A stretch of DNA of 64,000 nucleotides from contig JAIDCC010000051.1 in NCBI GenBank assembly GCA_029056055.1, positions 1 to 64,000 of the forward strand, written 5' to 3'. This stretch comes from Duncaniella sp. (GTDB taxonomy: Bacteria; Bacteroidota; Bacteroidia; Bacteroidales; Muribaculaceae). The first letter of the stretch is position 1, and each line of letters starts with the position of its first letter. Under the pieces are notes generated by a model. That model was not told the origin of the DNA. It searched no databases and saw nothing but the letters and a program-made list of their open reading frames with translations. The position numbers and the translations under genes are program-made. This document shows positions 7,407-15,667 of this stretch, piece by piece.

Positions 7407-9203
7407 ATGAAATTCAAAAACCATATAACAGGACTTCTCGCCGCGGCAGCGTTCGGCGCCGCAGCATGGTCATGCACCGACCTCGACGAAGTGACCTTCG
7501 ACCGCATCGACGCGAGCATCTACTATCAGGACGAAAACAGCGTGAAGGGCGCCGTGGCTTCAATCTATGCCAGTGCGGCAGCCGGTTTCACGGAATTCTT
7601 CTGGTATCTTAACGAATTTCCGGCCGACCAGATAGCATGGCGCGTATGGTATGGCGGCGCGTGGGGCTGGGACGAAGCCGAGAAATATGTGCTCTCCACC
7701 CAGACATGGAATTCGGAGTCGAAAATCGTCCAGGACGCATGGGAGAAAGCATGGGAGACAATCGGCCTGTGTAACACCCTGCTCAACGACCTCGAAAAAA
7801 TCAATCCCGAGAGCATCGGCATGAACGACGGCGTGATGAAATCATACATCGCCGAAGTGCGCACCATGCGAGCCTGGGCCTACTACAACAACTTCGAGCT
7901 GTGGGGCGGAGCGCTCCCCCTCAACATTTCGGTGAGCAGCGACGTGCCCGGCTCGGCCGACCCCGACTTCAATAAGGGTTGCGAGAAGGTGTGGACCTTC
8001 ATTGTCGACGAGCTCGACGCCTGCTACGAAGACCTCGCAGTCGAGGACGGCTCGAGCGCCACGCGCACCCGCCTCAATCAGGCAGCCAACCGAATGCTCA
8101 AAATGCGTCTGCTCCTCAACTCGGAAGTGTTTACCGGCACGCCGCGCTACACGGAGTGTGCAGCCCTCTGCGAGAAAATCATGAACGGCGACTTCGGCAC
8201 CTACAACATCGTGGCCGACCATCAGGACATCTACAAGCTGACCAACTACACCTGTCCCGAAGTGGTGTTTGCTTTCGCCATGGAAGAAGGACGTCTTGAA
8301 AACGACCGTCGCACCACCCCCTTCATCCCCCTTCAGTATGAGGCGCTCATGGGCTATCAGAACACCCACACGGGCTGGAACTGCTGCTGCCTCGTGCCCT
8401 CGAAAGACAACACGGGCACACTCGTGCCCAACGCAGGCAGCGAAGGCGCGAAGAGCTTCCTCTTCGACTACGGCGACAAGCTCGGCGCTCCATTCGACCG
8501 CATGAACGACAAAGACATCCGCAAACAGCCCTTCCATTGTGACGCCGCCGGCAACTGGACCGGCATGTTCCTGATGGGCGCGCAGCTCAACTACGAGACC
8601 GGCGAACCGTTCCTCGCCGACGCCGACCTCCCTGACAAACCTCTCATCTACGTCGACCAGGTGGGCACATTCCTCGGTATGGGCCGTGCTCTCGAGCCGG
8701 TGATGAGTCCGCGCTGGGGTCAGACCAACTCGGGCTACCGTCCCATCAAGTATCCTATCTATCCCAAGTCGGCCAACCTCAACTTCACCAACGCGGCCCA
8801 AGTGGAATTCCGTCTGGCCGAAGTCTACTACACCCTGGCCGAATGCGAACTCCGCGGCGGCCATCCCGACAAAGCCAAACAGCTCGTCAACGACGTGCGC
8901 CAGCGCTACTACGCACCCTCCGACGTATCGGTCATCGAAAATCCCGGCCCCGGCTTCCCGGCCTTCGACGCCGACTGGATGCTGAGCGAATGGGGTCTCG
9001 AATTCCTTGACGAAGGACGCCGCCGTCGCACCGACCTGCGCCGCTTCGACAAATTCACCCAGGGCCAGTGGTGGTTTTTCGGACGTGCCACAGAGACCGA
9101 CCGCGAGCTGCCCGCCAAGCGCGACCGCCGCTACGAATGGTATCCCCTGCCCCGCACCGCCCTCATGGTCAACCCGGGTCTCGTCCAGACTCCTAACTAC
9201 TAA
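7407..9203 (+). CDS. susD: SusD-like starch-binding lipoprotein
   Basis: A 598-residue surface lipoprotein that caps the SusC barrel and binds glycan. The signal peptide ends in a lipobox with Cys23. The helical TPR-like fold of the RagB/SusD family is evident from AEVRTMRAWAYYNNFELWGG and the C-terminal FRLAEVYYTLAECELRGG and GLEFLDEGRRRRTDLRRF motifs. It is slightly longer than Bacteroides SusD (about 550 residues). The N-terminal part is rich in Trp and Tyr (EFFWYLNEFP, WRVWYGGAWGWDEA), as expected for aromatic glucan-binding surfaces. It lies between susC and the SusE/F-like gene in one operon. Confidence 0.92.
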   Translation: MKFKNHITGLLAAAAFGAAAWSCTDLDEVTFDRIDASIYYQDENSVKGAVASIYASAAAGFTEFFWYLNEFPADQIAWRVWYGGAWGWDEAEKYVLSTQTWNSESKIVQDAWEKAWETIGLCNTLLNDLEKINPESIGMNDGVMKSYIAEVRTMRAWAYYNNFELWGGALPLNISVSSDVPGSADPDFNKGCEKVWTFIVDELDACYEDLAVEDGSSATRTRLNQAANRMLKMRLLLNSEVFTGTPRYTECAALCEKIMNGDFGTYNIVADHQDIYKLTNYTCPEVVFAFAMEEGRLENDRRTTPFIPLQYEALMGYQNTHTGWNCCCLVPSKDNTGTLVPNAGSEGAKSFLFDYGDKLGAPFDRMNDKDIRKQPFHCDAAGNWTGMFLMGAQLNYETGEPFLADADLPDKPLIYVDQVGTFLGMGRALEPVMSPRWGQTNSGYRPIKYPIYPKSANLNFTNAAQVEFRLAEVYYTLAECELRGGHPDKAKQLVNDVRQRYYAPSDVSVIENPGPGFPAFDADWMLSEWGLEFLDEGRRRRTDLRRFDKFTQGQWWFFGRATETDRELPAKRDRRYEWYPLPRTALMVNPGLVQTPNY

Positions 9204-9217
9204 CACCTTGCCTCAAC

Positions 9218-10948
9218 ATGAAAAAGTATAACATATTCAGTCTTCTGTTCCTGCTGCTCCTGCCGCTTCTGGCCGGATGCTCGAAAGACGAAATCGTATT
9301 TGACAGCGAGCTGCCCCGCTTCCCCCTGCGTCCCGGCTACCAGCTCATCGAAGCCATCGTGCCGATGGGCACCATGACCACCGACAAAATCTACATCGTC
9401 GGCGACTTCAACGGAGGCGAGGAAGCCATCGGCGACCCGCGCTGGCTCATGGAGAAAGCCCCCGACACCGATGCCAAATGGGGCATCTATCTCAACCCCG
9501 ACGACTTTGTCAAGGGCAAGACTCTTGCCGACGGCTATTCGTTCTATTCCGACGAGCAGGGGTGGGAAGTGACTCCCGAAGGGGAACGTGCGGTCCACAC
9601 CGACGCCCCCGCGACAGGCGCGCGTCTCAACGTGCTGCTCTACAGCTGGGAACAGTCGCTCAATCCGTCAAACCCCGACGACATCGTGCATGACGGCTAC
9701 GTCATCTACGTCGTCGACAACAACATCTATGACGACCTCTACCTCTACGCTTGGGGCGATGCCGAAATCTTCGGCGGATGGCCCGGCATCAAGCCCACGG
9801 GCAAGGTGACCAAAGACGGCGTGACCTACAAATACTTCGACACGGGCGCTGCAAACGCCGGACTGGCCGTCAACCTCATCTTCAACGACGGCGAAGGTGG
9901 CAGCAGCGACAAGCAGCTCGCCGACTACAACGTCACCCTCAACCAGGACTTCTATCTCGAGCTGACCCCGACGGGCGCCGTTCCGTTCGACCCCTCGGCT
10001 GTCATCACCCACGACGGCTACACGGTCTACGTGGTCAACAACTCCGGCTGGGATGAACTCTACCTCTACATGTGGGGCACGGTCAACGACCTCAACGGCG
10101 GCTGGCCCGGGATGACTCCGACAGGCACTCAGGTAATCAACGGAGTCAGCTACACCTACTTCGACCTTGGCGCCGACAACTGCAACAAGGGTCTTGAGGA
10201 GCACGTAATCCTCAACAACGGCAGCGACAAGCAGGTGGACGAGGTAGTGGTGTTCAGCCTCGACCGCGACGTCTACGTAGAACTGACCGCGACGAGCGCC
10301 ACCGAAATCGACCCCGACAACTATGTGCCGAGCACTCCTCCCGACACCCCCGACAATCCTGTCGAACCCGCTGAATACAAGATTTACATTCAGAACCTCA
10401 CCGGCTGGACCGACTTCTTCGTCTACGCCTGGGGCGACAAGGAGATTTTCGAGGGATGGCCCGGAGCGAGAAGCACCGAGACCAAGGTGATAGGCGGCGT
10501 CAGCTACACGGTCTTCACCGTCATGGGCGCGGGCGAGACTGAAAACCTCATCTTCAACAACAACGGCGACCTGCAGTATGACGCTATGACCATCACGCTC
10601 GACAGAGACTACTACATCGTGGCCAACCCCGACGGCGCGGTGCTCATCGACACCCCTGCGGAAGAATACAAAATCTACATCGAAGACAAGACGGGCTGGA
10701 AAGACTTCTACGTCTACGCCTGGGGCGACAAGGAGATTTTCGACGGATGGCCCGGCACGAAGCCTGAGGTGACAGAGACCGTTGACGGCGTCACCTACAA
10801 GGTGCTGACCGTCAATGGCGCAGGCGAGACCGAAAACCTCATCTTCAACAACAACGACGGCACGCAGTATGACGCCATGTCAATCACCCTCGACAAAGAC
10901 TACTTCATCGTGGCCAATCCCGAAGGTGCGGAGTTGGTGAAGAAGTAA
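9218..10948 (+). CDS. SusE/F-like starch-binding lipoprotein with four CBM26-like modules
   Basis: A 576-residue surface lipoprotein (lipobox Cys21). An N-terminal Ig/CBM-like domain (about 30-150, containing IYIVGDFNG) is followed by four repeats of the starch-binding module 26 type, at about 157-255, 265-355, 385-478 and 482-576. Each carries the WG-(D/T)...GWPG motif (LYAWGDAEIFGGWPG, LYMWGTVNDLNGGWPG, VYAWGDKEIFEGWPG, VYAWGDKEIFDGWPG). By analogy with SusE/SusF it tethers starch near the SusCD pore and has no catalytic role. One protein seems to replace the usual SusE plus SusF pair. The last two modules are nearly identical, pointing to recent duplication. Confidence 0.88.
   Translation: MKKYNIFSLLFLLLLPLLAGCSKDEIVFDSELPRFPLRPGYQLIEAIVPMGTMTTDKIYIVGDFNGGEEAIGDPRWLMEKAPDTDAKWGIYLNPDDFVKGKTLADGYSFYSDEQGWEVTPEGERAVHTDAPATGARLNVLLYSWEQSLNPSNPDDIVHDGYVIYVVDNNIYDDLYLYAWGDAEIFGGWPGIKPTGKVTKDGVTYKYFDTGAANAGLAVNLIFNDGEGGSSDKQLADYNVTLNQDFYLELTPTGAVPFDPSAVITHDGYTVYVVNNSGWDELYLYMWGTVNDLNGGWPGMTPTGTQVINGVSYTYFDLGADNCNKGLEEHVILNNGSDKQVDEVVVFSLDRDVYVELTATSATEIDPDNYVPSTPPDTPDNPVEPAEYKIYIQNLTGWTDFFVYAWGDKEIFEGWPGARSTETKVIGGVSYTVFTVMGAGETENLIFNNNGDLQYDAMTITLDRDYYIVANPDGAVLIDTPAEEYKIYIEDKTGWKDFYVYAWGDKEIFDGWPGTKPEVTETVDGVTYKVLTVNGAGETENLIFNNNDGTQYDAMSITLDKDYFIVANPEGAELVKK
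10373..10945 (+). repeat. Tandem in-gene duplication of a CBM module
   Basis: Two direct repeats of about 285-291 bp (10373-10663 and 10664-10945) encode modules 3 and 4 of the SusE/F-like protein. Blocks such as TACGCCTGGGGCGACAAGGA are identical, and the remaining differences are scattered. Modules 1 and 2 are much more diverged. Confidence 0.85.
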
Positions 10949-10960
10949 TTCCTTTCATTT

Positions 10961-10997
10961 CGCGAGCCACGGAGCCGCGTCGCTCCGTGGCATCGCG
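10961..10997 (+). promoter_or_regulatory. Strong hairpin between SusE/F-like and amylase genes
   Basis: GCCACGGAGC (10966-10975) and GCTCCGTGGC (10982-10991) form a perfect 10-bp stem with a 6-base loop. Outer CGCGA/TCGCG arms extend it with one bulge. No T-run follows, so it is more likely a message-stabilising or attenuating structure than a terminator: the amylase start lies 60 bases further on, in the same direction. Confidence 0.6.
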
Positions 10998-11056
10998 GAA
11001 AGGTTTCCGACAGGATAATTTTTCTTCGACAAAACATTCTATTAGAATCAAGGACA

Positions 11057-12382
11057 ATGCTCAAGCTAAAGACCATCATAGCAGCCACGGCAGCGCTTGC
11101 CGCCACCGCCTGCACATCCTACGAAATAGACATGCCCGACAATCCGGAGGCTCCGGAGGTGGGCAATGAAGTTTCGACCAACGTAATCTATCAGGCCAAC
11201 CCGCGCTTCTTCGGCGACACGGAGTGTCTGAAGGGACTCACCGCCCAACTGCCGCGCATCGCGGGCATGGACTGCGACATCCTCTGGGTGATGCCCGTCT
11301 ATGAGACCGGCGAACTCAATGCCTTCGGCTCGCCCTACTGCGTGCGCAACTTCAAGGCCCTCAACCCGCGCTACGGCACGATGGCCGACCTCAAAGGTCT
11401 CGTCAACCAGGCCCACTCGAAAGGCATGAAAGTGATTTTCGACTGGGTGGCCAACCATACGGCGTGGGACTGCGCATGGATAACGGAACACCCGACGTGG
11501 TATGTCCGCAACGAGGCGGGCAACATCGTCTCTCCCACCGGATGGACCGACGTAGCGCAGCTCGATTTCAGCGTGGCCGAAGTGAGAACAGCCATGAAAG
11601 AGGCTATGCTCTACTGGGTGGACCAACTCGGCATCGACGGCTATCGCTGCGACTATGCCGACGGTGTGCCGGGCGACTTCTGGACGAGCGTCATCGCCGA
11701 CCTCCGCGCCAAGAACCCCGACATGATTATGCTCGCCGAGACTTCAAACCCCGAATACTACGGCTACGGCTTCAACATGATTTACGACTGGAACAGCGCC
11801 AAGACCATCTCTGACGCATTCGTGGCCGGAAAGACCACGGGCGTTGTGAAGGAAGCCCGCGAAGCCCTTGCCAAAGTGCCCGACGGCGATTCGATTCTGC
11901 GCTATGTGTTTAACCACGACGTGGCAGCCGAAAACAACGTGGCCACGATGTTCGGAGCTCCCGAAGGAGTGCCCGCGGCCTACGTGCTCGCCTCGATGCT
12001 CAACGGCACGCCGATGATTTACTCGTCGATGGACGTGGCCGGTCTCGCTGGCAAGCTCTCGTTTTTCGACTACATGACGCTCACCTTCTCGACCGAGCTG
12101 TCTGACACCTACAAGGCCATCAACAAAGCTTTCAAGGCTTCGGCCGAGGTGCGCCGCGGCGAGTTGACCGACTTCTCCAATTCGTCGGTGGTGTGCTTCA
12201 CCCGCGCCATTCCCGGCCACAATCTGCTCGTGGCTGTCAACACGACCGCGAGCGCGAGAAAGGTGAAATCGCCCATCGTGCTGACCGCGACTGTGATGAC
12301 CGACCTGATTGGCGGCGGCGAGAAGACCGTGCCGGTGGAAATCGAGCTTGAGCCTTACGCCTACACCATCCTCATGAACTAA
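11057..12382 (+). CDS. GH13 alpha-amylase-family lipoprotein (SusG-like, short form)
   Basis: A 441-residue lipoprotein (lipobox Cys19), probably exposed on the cell surface, that hydrolyses alpha-1,4-glucans into oligosaccharides for SusCD import. All four GH13 motifs are present: DWVANH (Asp129), GYRCDYAD (nucleophile Asp199), MLAETSN (acid/base Glu228) and VFNHD (stabiliser Asp288). The C-terminal beta domain (about 370-441) is short. B. thetaiotaomicron SusG is about 690 residues with an inserted CBM58, which is absent here, so binding may be left to the CBM26-like protein just upstream. The GH97 gene follows after a palindromic repeat element. Confidence 0.9.
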   Translation: MLKLKTIIAATAALAATACTSYEIDMPDNPEAPEVGNEVSTNVIYQANPRFFGDTECLKGLTAQLPRIAGMDCDILWVMPVYETGELNAFGSPYCVRNFKALNPRYGTMADLKGLVNQAHSKGMKVIFDWVANHTAWDCAWITEHPTWYVRNEAGNIVSPTGWTDVAQLDFSVAEVRTAMKEAMLYWVDQLGIDGYRCDYADGVPGDFWTSVIADLRAKNPDMIMLAETSNPEYYGYGFNMIYDWNSAKTISDAFVAGKTTGVVKEAREALAKVPDGDSILRYVFNHDVAAENNVATMFGAPEGVPAAYVLASMLNGTPMIYSSMDVAGLAGKLSFFDYMTLTFSTELSDTYKAINKAFKASAEVRRGELTDFSNSSVVCFTRAIPGHNLLVAVNTTASARKVKSPIVLTATVMTDLIGGGEKTVPVEIELEPYAYTILMN

Positions 12383-12388
12383 CCTCAT

Positions 12389-12572
12389 AAGTAAGTGAGA
12401 AAAATAAATGAATAAATAAAACGAAGTAATTTTTGAGATGATTTGTGTGCGGAACGAAGGAGTGTAGCCGCGCTACACGACCGAGTGAGAAACACAAAAT
12501 ATCCAAAAAGAACGAGTTTTATTATTCAAGAATTTTTCTTTACACATATCGTTTTATTTTTGGAACTTACTT
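12389..12572. repeat. Palindromic intergenic element, copy 1
   Basis: A ~120-base imperfect palindrome (12409-12528) has ends TGAATAAATAAAAC / GTTTTATTATTCA and centre GTGTAGC-CGC-GCTACAC. The wider element is bounded by the perfect 8-bp inverted repeat AAGTAAGT (12389-12396) / ACTTACTT (12565-12572). Related copies lie at 23835-24006 and 41408-41576. All three sit between co-directional genes, and the stems change in compensating pairs (TTGTGT/ACACAA here, TTGAGT/ACTCAA in copy 2). The right arm also holds TATTTTTG (12555-12562), a -7-like box 13 bases before the GH97 start. Confidence 0.8.
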
Positions 12573-12575
12573 AAG

Positions 12576-14678
12576 ATGAATAAAAAATCGATTCTACTAC
12601 CGATGCTTGCCGCCGCTGCGAAAATGGCGGCGGTGGGCATCACGTCGCCCGATGGAAACCTGGTGCTTCAGGTGGAGCTCGACCAATTCGGCGCGCCCTA
12701 CTACACGCTCGACTACAAGGGAAAACCCTTAGTTGAGAAGAGCGCGCTCGGACTGAAATCTGACGAGACCTCGTTTATCGACGGATTTCGCATCGTCTCG
12801 ACCGACACGACGACTGTAGACCGCACGTGGCAGCCGGTCTGGGGCGAGTATTCAGAGGTGCGCGACCACTTCAAGGAAATGGCCGTCAATCTGGCCGACA
12901 AGGATGACAACCGCGCGCTGACCATACGCTTCCGCGTGTTTGACGACGGCCTCGGTTTCCGTTACGAACTTCCGGTGCAGAACGGGCCCAATTACCTGAC
13001 GGTGAAGGACGAGCTGACCGAATTTAATTTCGACGGCGACCACAAGCTCTATTGCATCCCCGGCGACTACGACACCGACGAGTACCTGTGGTCGGAGACC
13101 ACGTTCGGCGCGCTGCCCGAGGCGCTCGCAGGCTACGGCAAGCACACCGAGGCTCAGCGCGTGGAAGGCACCACCATCCAGACCCCCATGCTGCTCAAGA
13201 CAGCCGACGGCGTCTACGTCAACGTGCATGAGGCCGCACTCGACGGCTACCCCGCCATGCTGCTCGACGTCGACACGAAGGACTACGTGATGAAATCGCA
13301 CCTCGTGCCCGACCGCCTCGGGGTGAGCGCCTACATCGAACTCCCATTCGCCACGCCGTGGCGCACGCTCATTGTCAGCGACGACGCCCGCGACATCCTG
13401 GCCTCGCAGCTCGTGCTCAACCTCAACGAGCCGTGCAAGATTGAAGACACATCGTGGATAAAACCGATGAAATTCATGGGCGTGTGGTGGGAGATGTTCA
13501 CCGGCTACGAAAAGACGTGGGCCTATTCCGACGACCACCTCGCCAAACCGGGCATCACCGACTACACCAAGCTGACACCCAACGGACGTCACCCGGCCAA
13601 CACCGAAAACGTCAAACGCTACATCGACTTCGCCGCCGCCCACGGCATTGACGGCGTGCTCGTAGAAGGTTGGAACGAAGGTTGGGAAGACTGGGCGAGC
13701 TATCGCAAAAACCGCCAGTTCCTCTTCGACAAGGCCTACCCCGACTTCGACGTCGCTGCGCTGCGCGACTATGCCAAGGAGAAGGGCGTGAAGCTCATCA
13801 TGCACCACGAGACGTCGGCCAACGCCGCCGACTACGAGCGTCAGCTCGACCGCGCTTTCCAGTTTATGAAAGACAACAATTACGATGCCGTCAAGACGGG
13901 CTACGTCGGCGCAATCATTCCCCGCTCCGAACACCACACGTCGCAATGGATGGTAGACCACGCGCGCCACGTCATAGAACGCGCCGCCGACTATCAGATT
14001 ATGATAGACAGCCACGAGGCACCGCGCCCCACCGGTCTCTGCCGCACCTATCCCAACTGGCTCGCGCAGGAATCGGCCCGCGGCGGCGAGTTTGAGTCGA
14101 TGGGCGGCAATCCCCCCTCGCACACCTGCATTCTCCCCTTCACGCGTCTGAAAGGCGGCCCGATGGACTACACTCCCGGCCTCTTCGAAACCCGCATGAG
14201 CTATTACGGCGAAGGCAAGGACTCGCAGGCGGGCACCACCCTGGCACGCCAGCTGGCGCTCTACCTCACGATGCCCTCGCCCATGCAGATGGCTTGCGAC
14301 CTGCCCGAAAACTATGAGCGTTTCCCCGACGCTTTCCGTTTCATCGAGGAAGTGCCCGTTGACTGGGCCGACTCGAAGTATCTCGAAGCCGAGCCCAACC
14401 GCTACATCACCGTGGCACGCCGCGACAAGCATTCCGACGATTGGTATGTAGGCGCAATCACCGACGAAAACGCCCGCACCGCCGTGATAGACCTCAGCTT
14501 CCTGCCCGAAGGCGCCACCTACGAGGCCACCATCTATGAGGATGCCCCCGATGCCGACTGGAAGGAAAATCCTCAGGCCTACCGCATACGCACCGTCAAG
14601 GTGAAACCGGGTCAGAAGCTCAAGCAGCCCCTCGCCCCCGGCGGCGGCGCGGCCATAAAAATAGCGAGCCGCAAGTAG
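12576..14678 (+). CDS. susB: SusB-like GH97 alpha-glucosidase
   Basis: A 700-residue periplasmic enzyme that releases glucose from imported malto-oligosaccharides by inversion. An N-terminal beta-sandwich (ITSPDGNLVLQVELDQFG onward) precedes a (beta/alpha)8 barrel and a small C-terminal domain. The glutamates known from B. thetaiotaomicron SusB (439, 508, 526, 532) have counterparts at 412, 481, 499 and 505, a constant offset of 27, within HHETS, DSHEAP and QESARGGEFE. This supports the inverting alpha-glucosidase type over the retaining alpha-galactosidase type of GH97. The signal peptide is weak (hydrophobic run interrupted by a Lys). It is the last gene of the starch operon and is separated from GH13 by the palindromic element. 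Confidence 0.9.
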   Translation: MNKKSILLPMLAAAAKMAAVGITSPDGNLVLQVELDQFGAPYYTLDYKGKPLVEKSALGLKSDETSFIDGFRIVSTDTTTVDRTWQPVWGEYSEVRDHFKEMAVNLADKDDNRALTIRFRVFDDGLGFRYELPVQNGPNYLTVKDELTEFNFDGDHKLYCIPGDYDTDEYLWSETTFGALPEALAGYGKHTEAQRVEGTTIQTPMLLKTADGVYVNVHEAALDGYPAMLLDVDTKDYVMKSHLVPDRLGVSAYIELPFATPWRTLIVSDDARDILASQLVLNLNEPCKIEDTSWIKPMKFMGVWWEMFTGYEKTWAYSDDHLAKPGITDYTKLTPNGRHPANTENVKRYIDFAAAHGIDGVLVEGWNEGWEDWASYRKNRQFLFDKAYPDFDVAALRDYAKEKGVKLIMHHETSANAADYERQLDRAFQFMKDNNYDAVKTGYVGAIIPRSEHHTSQWMVDHARHVIERAADYQIMIDSHEAPRPTGLCRTYPNWLAQESARGGEFESMGGNPPSHTCILPFTRLKGGPMDYTPGLFETRMSYYGEGKDSQAGTTLARQLALYLTMPSPMQMACDLPENYERFPDAFRFIEEVPVDWADSKYLEAEPNRYITVARRDKHSDDWYVGAITDENARTAVIDLSFLPEGATYEATIYEDAPDADWKENPQAYRIRTVKVKPGQKLKQPLAPGGGAAIKIASRK

Positions 14679-14747
14679 GTCTTAAGGCTCGCTGTATGAG
14701 ACACAATGATGTCTCGATGTCTAAGGTAAGAAAGATTGTTTTTGCAT

Positions 14748-14771
14748 GCAAGCGGGCATGGTGCCCCTTGC
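14748..14771. terminator. Hairpin between convergent genes
   Basis: GCAAGCGGGCA (14748-14758) pairs with TGCCCCTTGC (14762-14771), with one bulged base, in the 198-base gap between the end of GH97 (plus) and the end of the flavin reductase (minus). The position fits a shared terminator, but no T-run follows on either strand. Nothing else is seen in this gap. Confidence 0.4.
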
Positions 14772-14876
14772 GCTGAAATTAGTAACACTTCACTAAGTGA
14801 TATATTTCTCTCTCGGATGGCCTGCATGTGAATGTGGGTCATCCGCATTTTTCGAGGGGGCGCGAACTGAAGAGGG

Positions 14877-15527
14877 TCAGGCGTGGTGTTCGGTGGGGAA
14901 ACTCGTGAACTTGTCGTGCTCCTGCGCGGGCACGCCGCCTTCGGCTTCCTTCTGGGCGCGGATGGCTTTGATGAGGAAAGCCATGTTGCGTCCGAGATTG
15001 CGCATGGTCTGGAGGCCTTCGAGGTCGCTCTCTACATCTTCAGCCGTGAAGCCGTGGACTTCGTTCCAATAGGTCGACGCCACGACGGGCATCGACGCGA
15101 TGGTGAAATACTTGTTGATTTCGTCGAAAGCCGAAGTGCTGCCGGCGCGACGCGACGAAATCACGGCCGCTCCGACCTTCATGGTCATGTCGATGGAGCC
15201 CGAAGTGCTGTAGAACAGGCGGTCGAGCATGGCGAGCACCTGACCGTTGCCGCCGGCGTAATAGACGGGCGAGCCTACGATAAGACCGTCGGCCTCGGCA
15301 AGCTTGGGAGCCGTCTCGTTGACGATGTCGTTGAACACGCAACGGCCATGGGTGCGACAGAAATGACATGCGATGCATCCGCGGATGTCTTTCACACCGG
15401 CCTCGATGCGCTTGGTAGAGATGCCGTTGGCGTTGAGAGTGCGTTCCACTTCGTCGAGCGCGCGTGCGGTGCAGCCCTTGATTTTCGGGCTGCCGTTGAT
15501 AAGAATCACCTTGTATTTCTCGTCCAT
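14877..15527 (-). CDS. NADPH-dependent FMN reductase / flavodoxin-like flavoprotein
   Basis: A 216-residue cytoplasmic flavodoxin-fold protein. The start at 15527 (MDEKYKVILINGSP) is preferred because the FMN-phosphate loop GSPKIKGCT then sits at the usual position. A longer in-frame start at 15560 would add 11 residues. GCIACHFC...C (about residues 48-60) resembles the cysteine cluster of iron-sulfur flavoproteins, and GSPVYYAGGNGQ is the second flavin-binding segment. It probably reduces quinones, nitro compounds or flavin. It is a single-gene unit between two polysaccharide loci and shows no clear link to either. Confidence 0.8.
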   Translation of the reverse strand: MDEKYKVILINGSPKIKGCTARALDEVERTLNANGISTKRIEAGVKDIRGCIACHFCRTHGRCVFNDIVNETAPKLAEADGLIVGSPVYYAGGNGQVLAMLDRLFYSTSGSIDMTMKVGAAVISSRRAGSTSAFDEINKYFTIASMPVVASTYWNEVHGFTAEDVESDLEGLQTMRNLGRNMAFLIKAIRAQKEAEGGVPAQEHDKFTSFPTEHHA

Positions 15528-15604
15528 AAACAGTTGAATTGAATTTCTCACTTTTAACAACAGCCTCCCCGGAAAAGTTCTCTCTCACCACCGGCCAACA
15601 AACA

Positions 15605-15645
15605 ATTATCGCAAAAGCATCTGGTCAGGATGCTCTTGCGATAAT
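15605..15645 (-). terminator. Terminator of the GH36-GH110-GH92 operon
   Basis: A 17-bp stem (15605-15621 with 15629-15645) has a 7-base loop and a single mismatch, which is a G-U pair in the minus-strand RNA. It lies 22 bases beyond the GH92 stop and is followed on the minus strand by TGTTTGTT. Confidence 0.7.
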
Positions 15646-15667
15646 GTCGTCAGCCGTTTCGGAAGGG

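Noticed and set aside
12389..12572. Palindromic element as an invertible promoter (phase-variation switch)
   Set aside because: Phase-variable inverted repeats flank a unique segment with a promoter. Here almost the whole core is palindromic, so inversion would change little, and no invertase gene is nearby.
14877..15527. Flavin reductase as a member of the starch or alpha-Gal locus
   Set aside because: It is convergent with GH97 and separated from GH92 by a strong terminator, and its function has no link to glycan breakdown.
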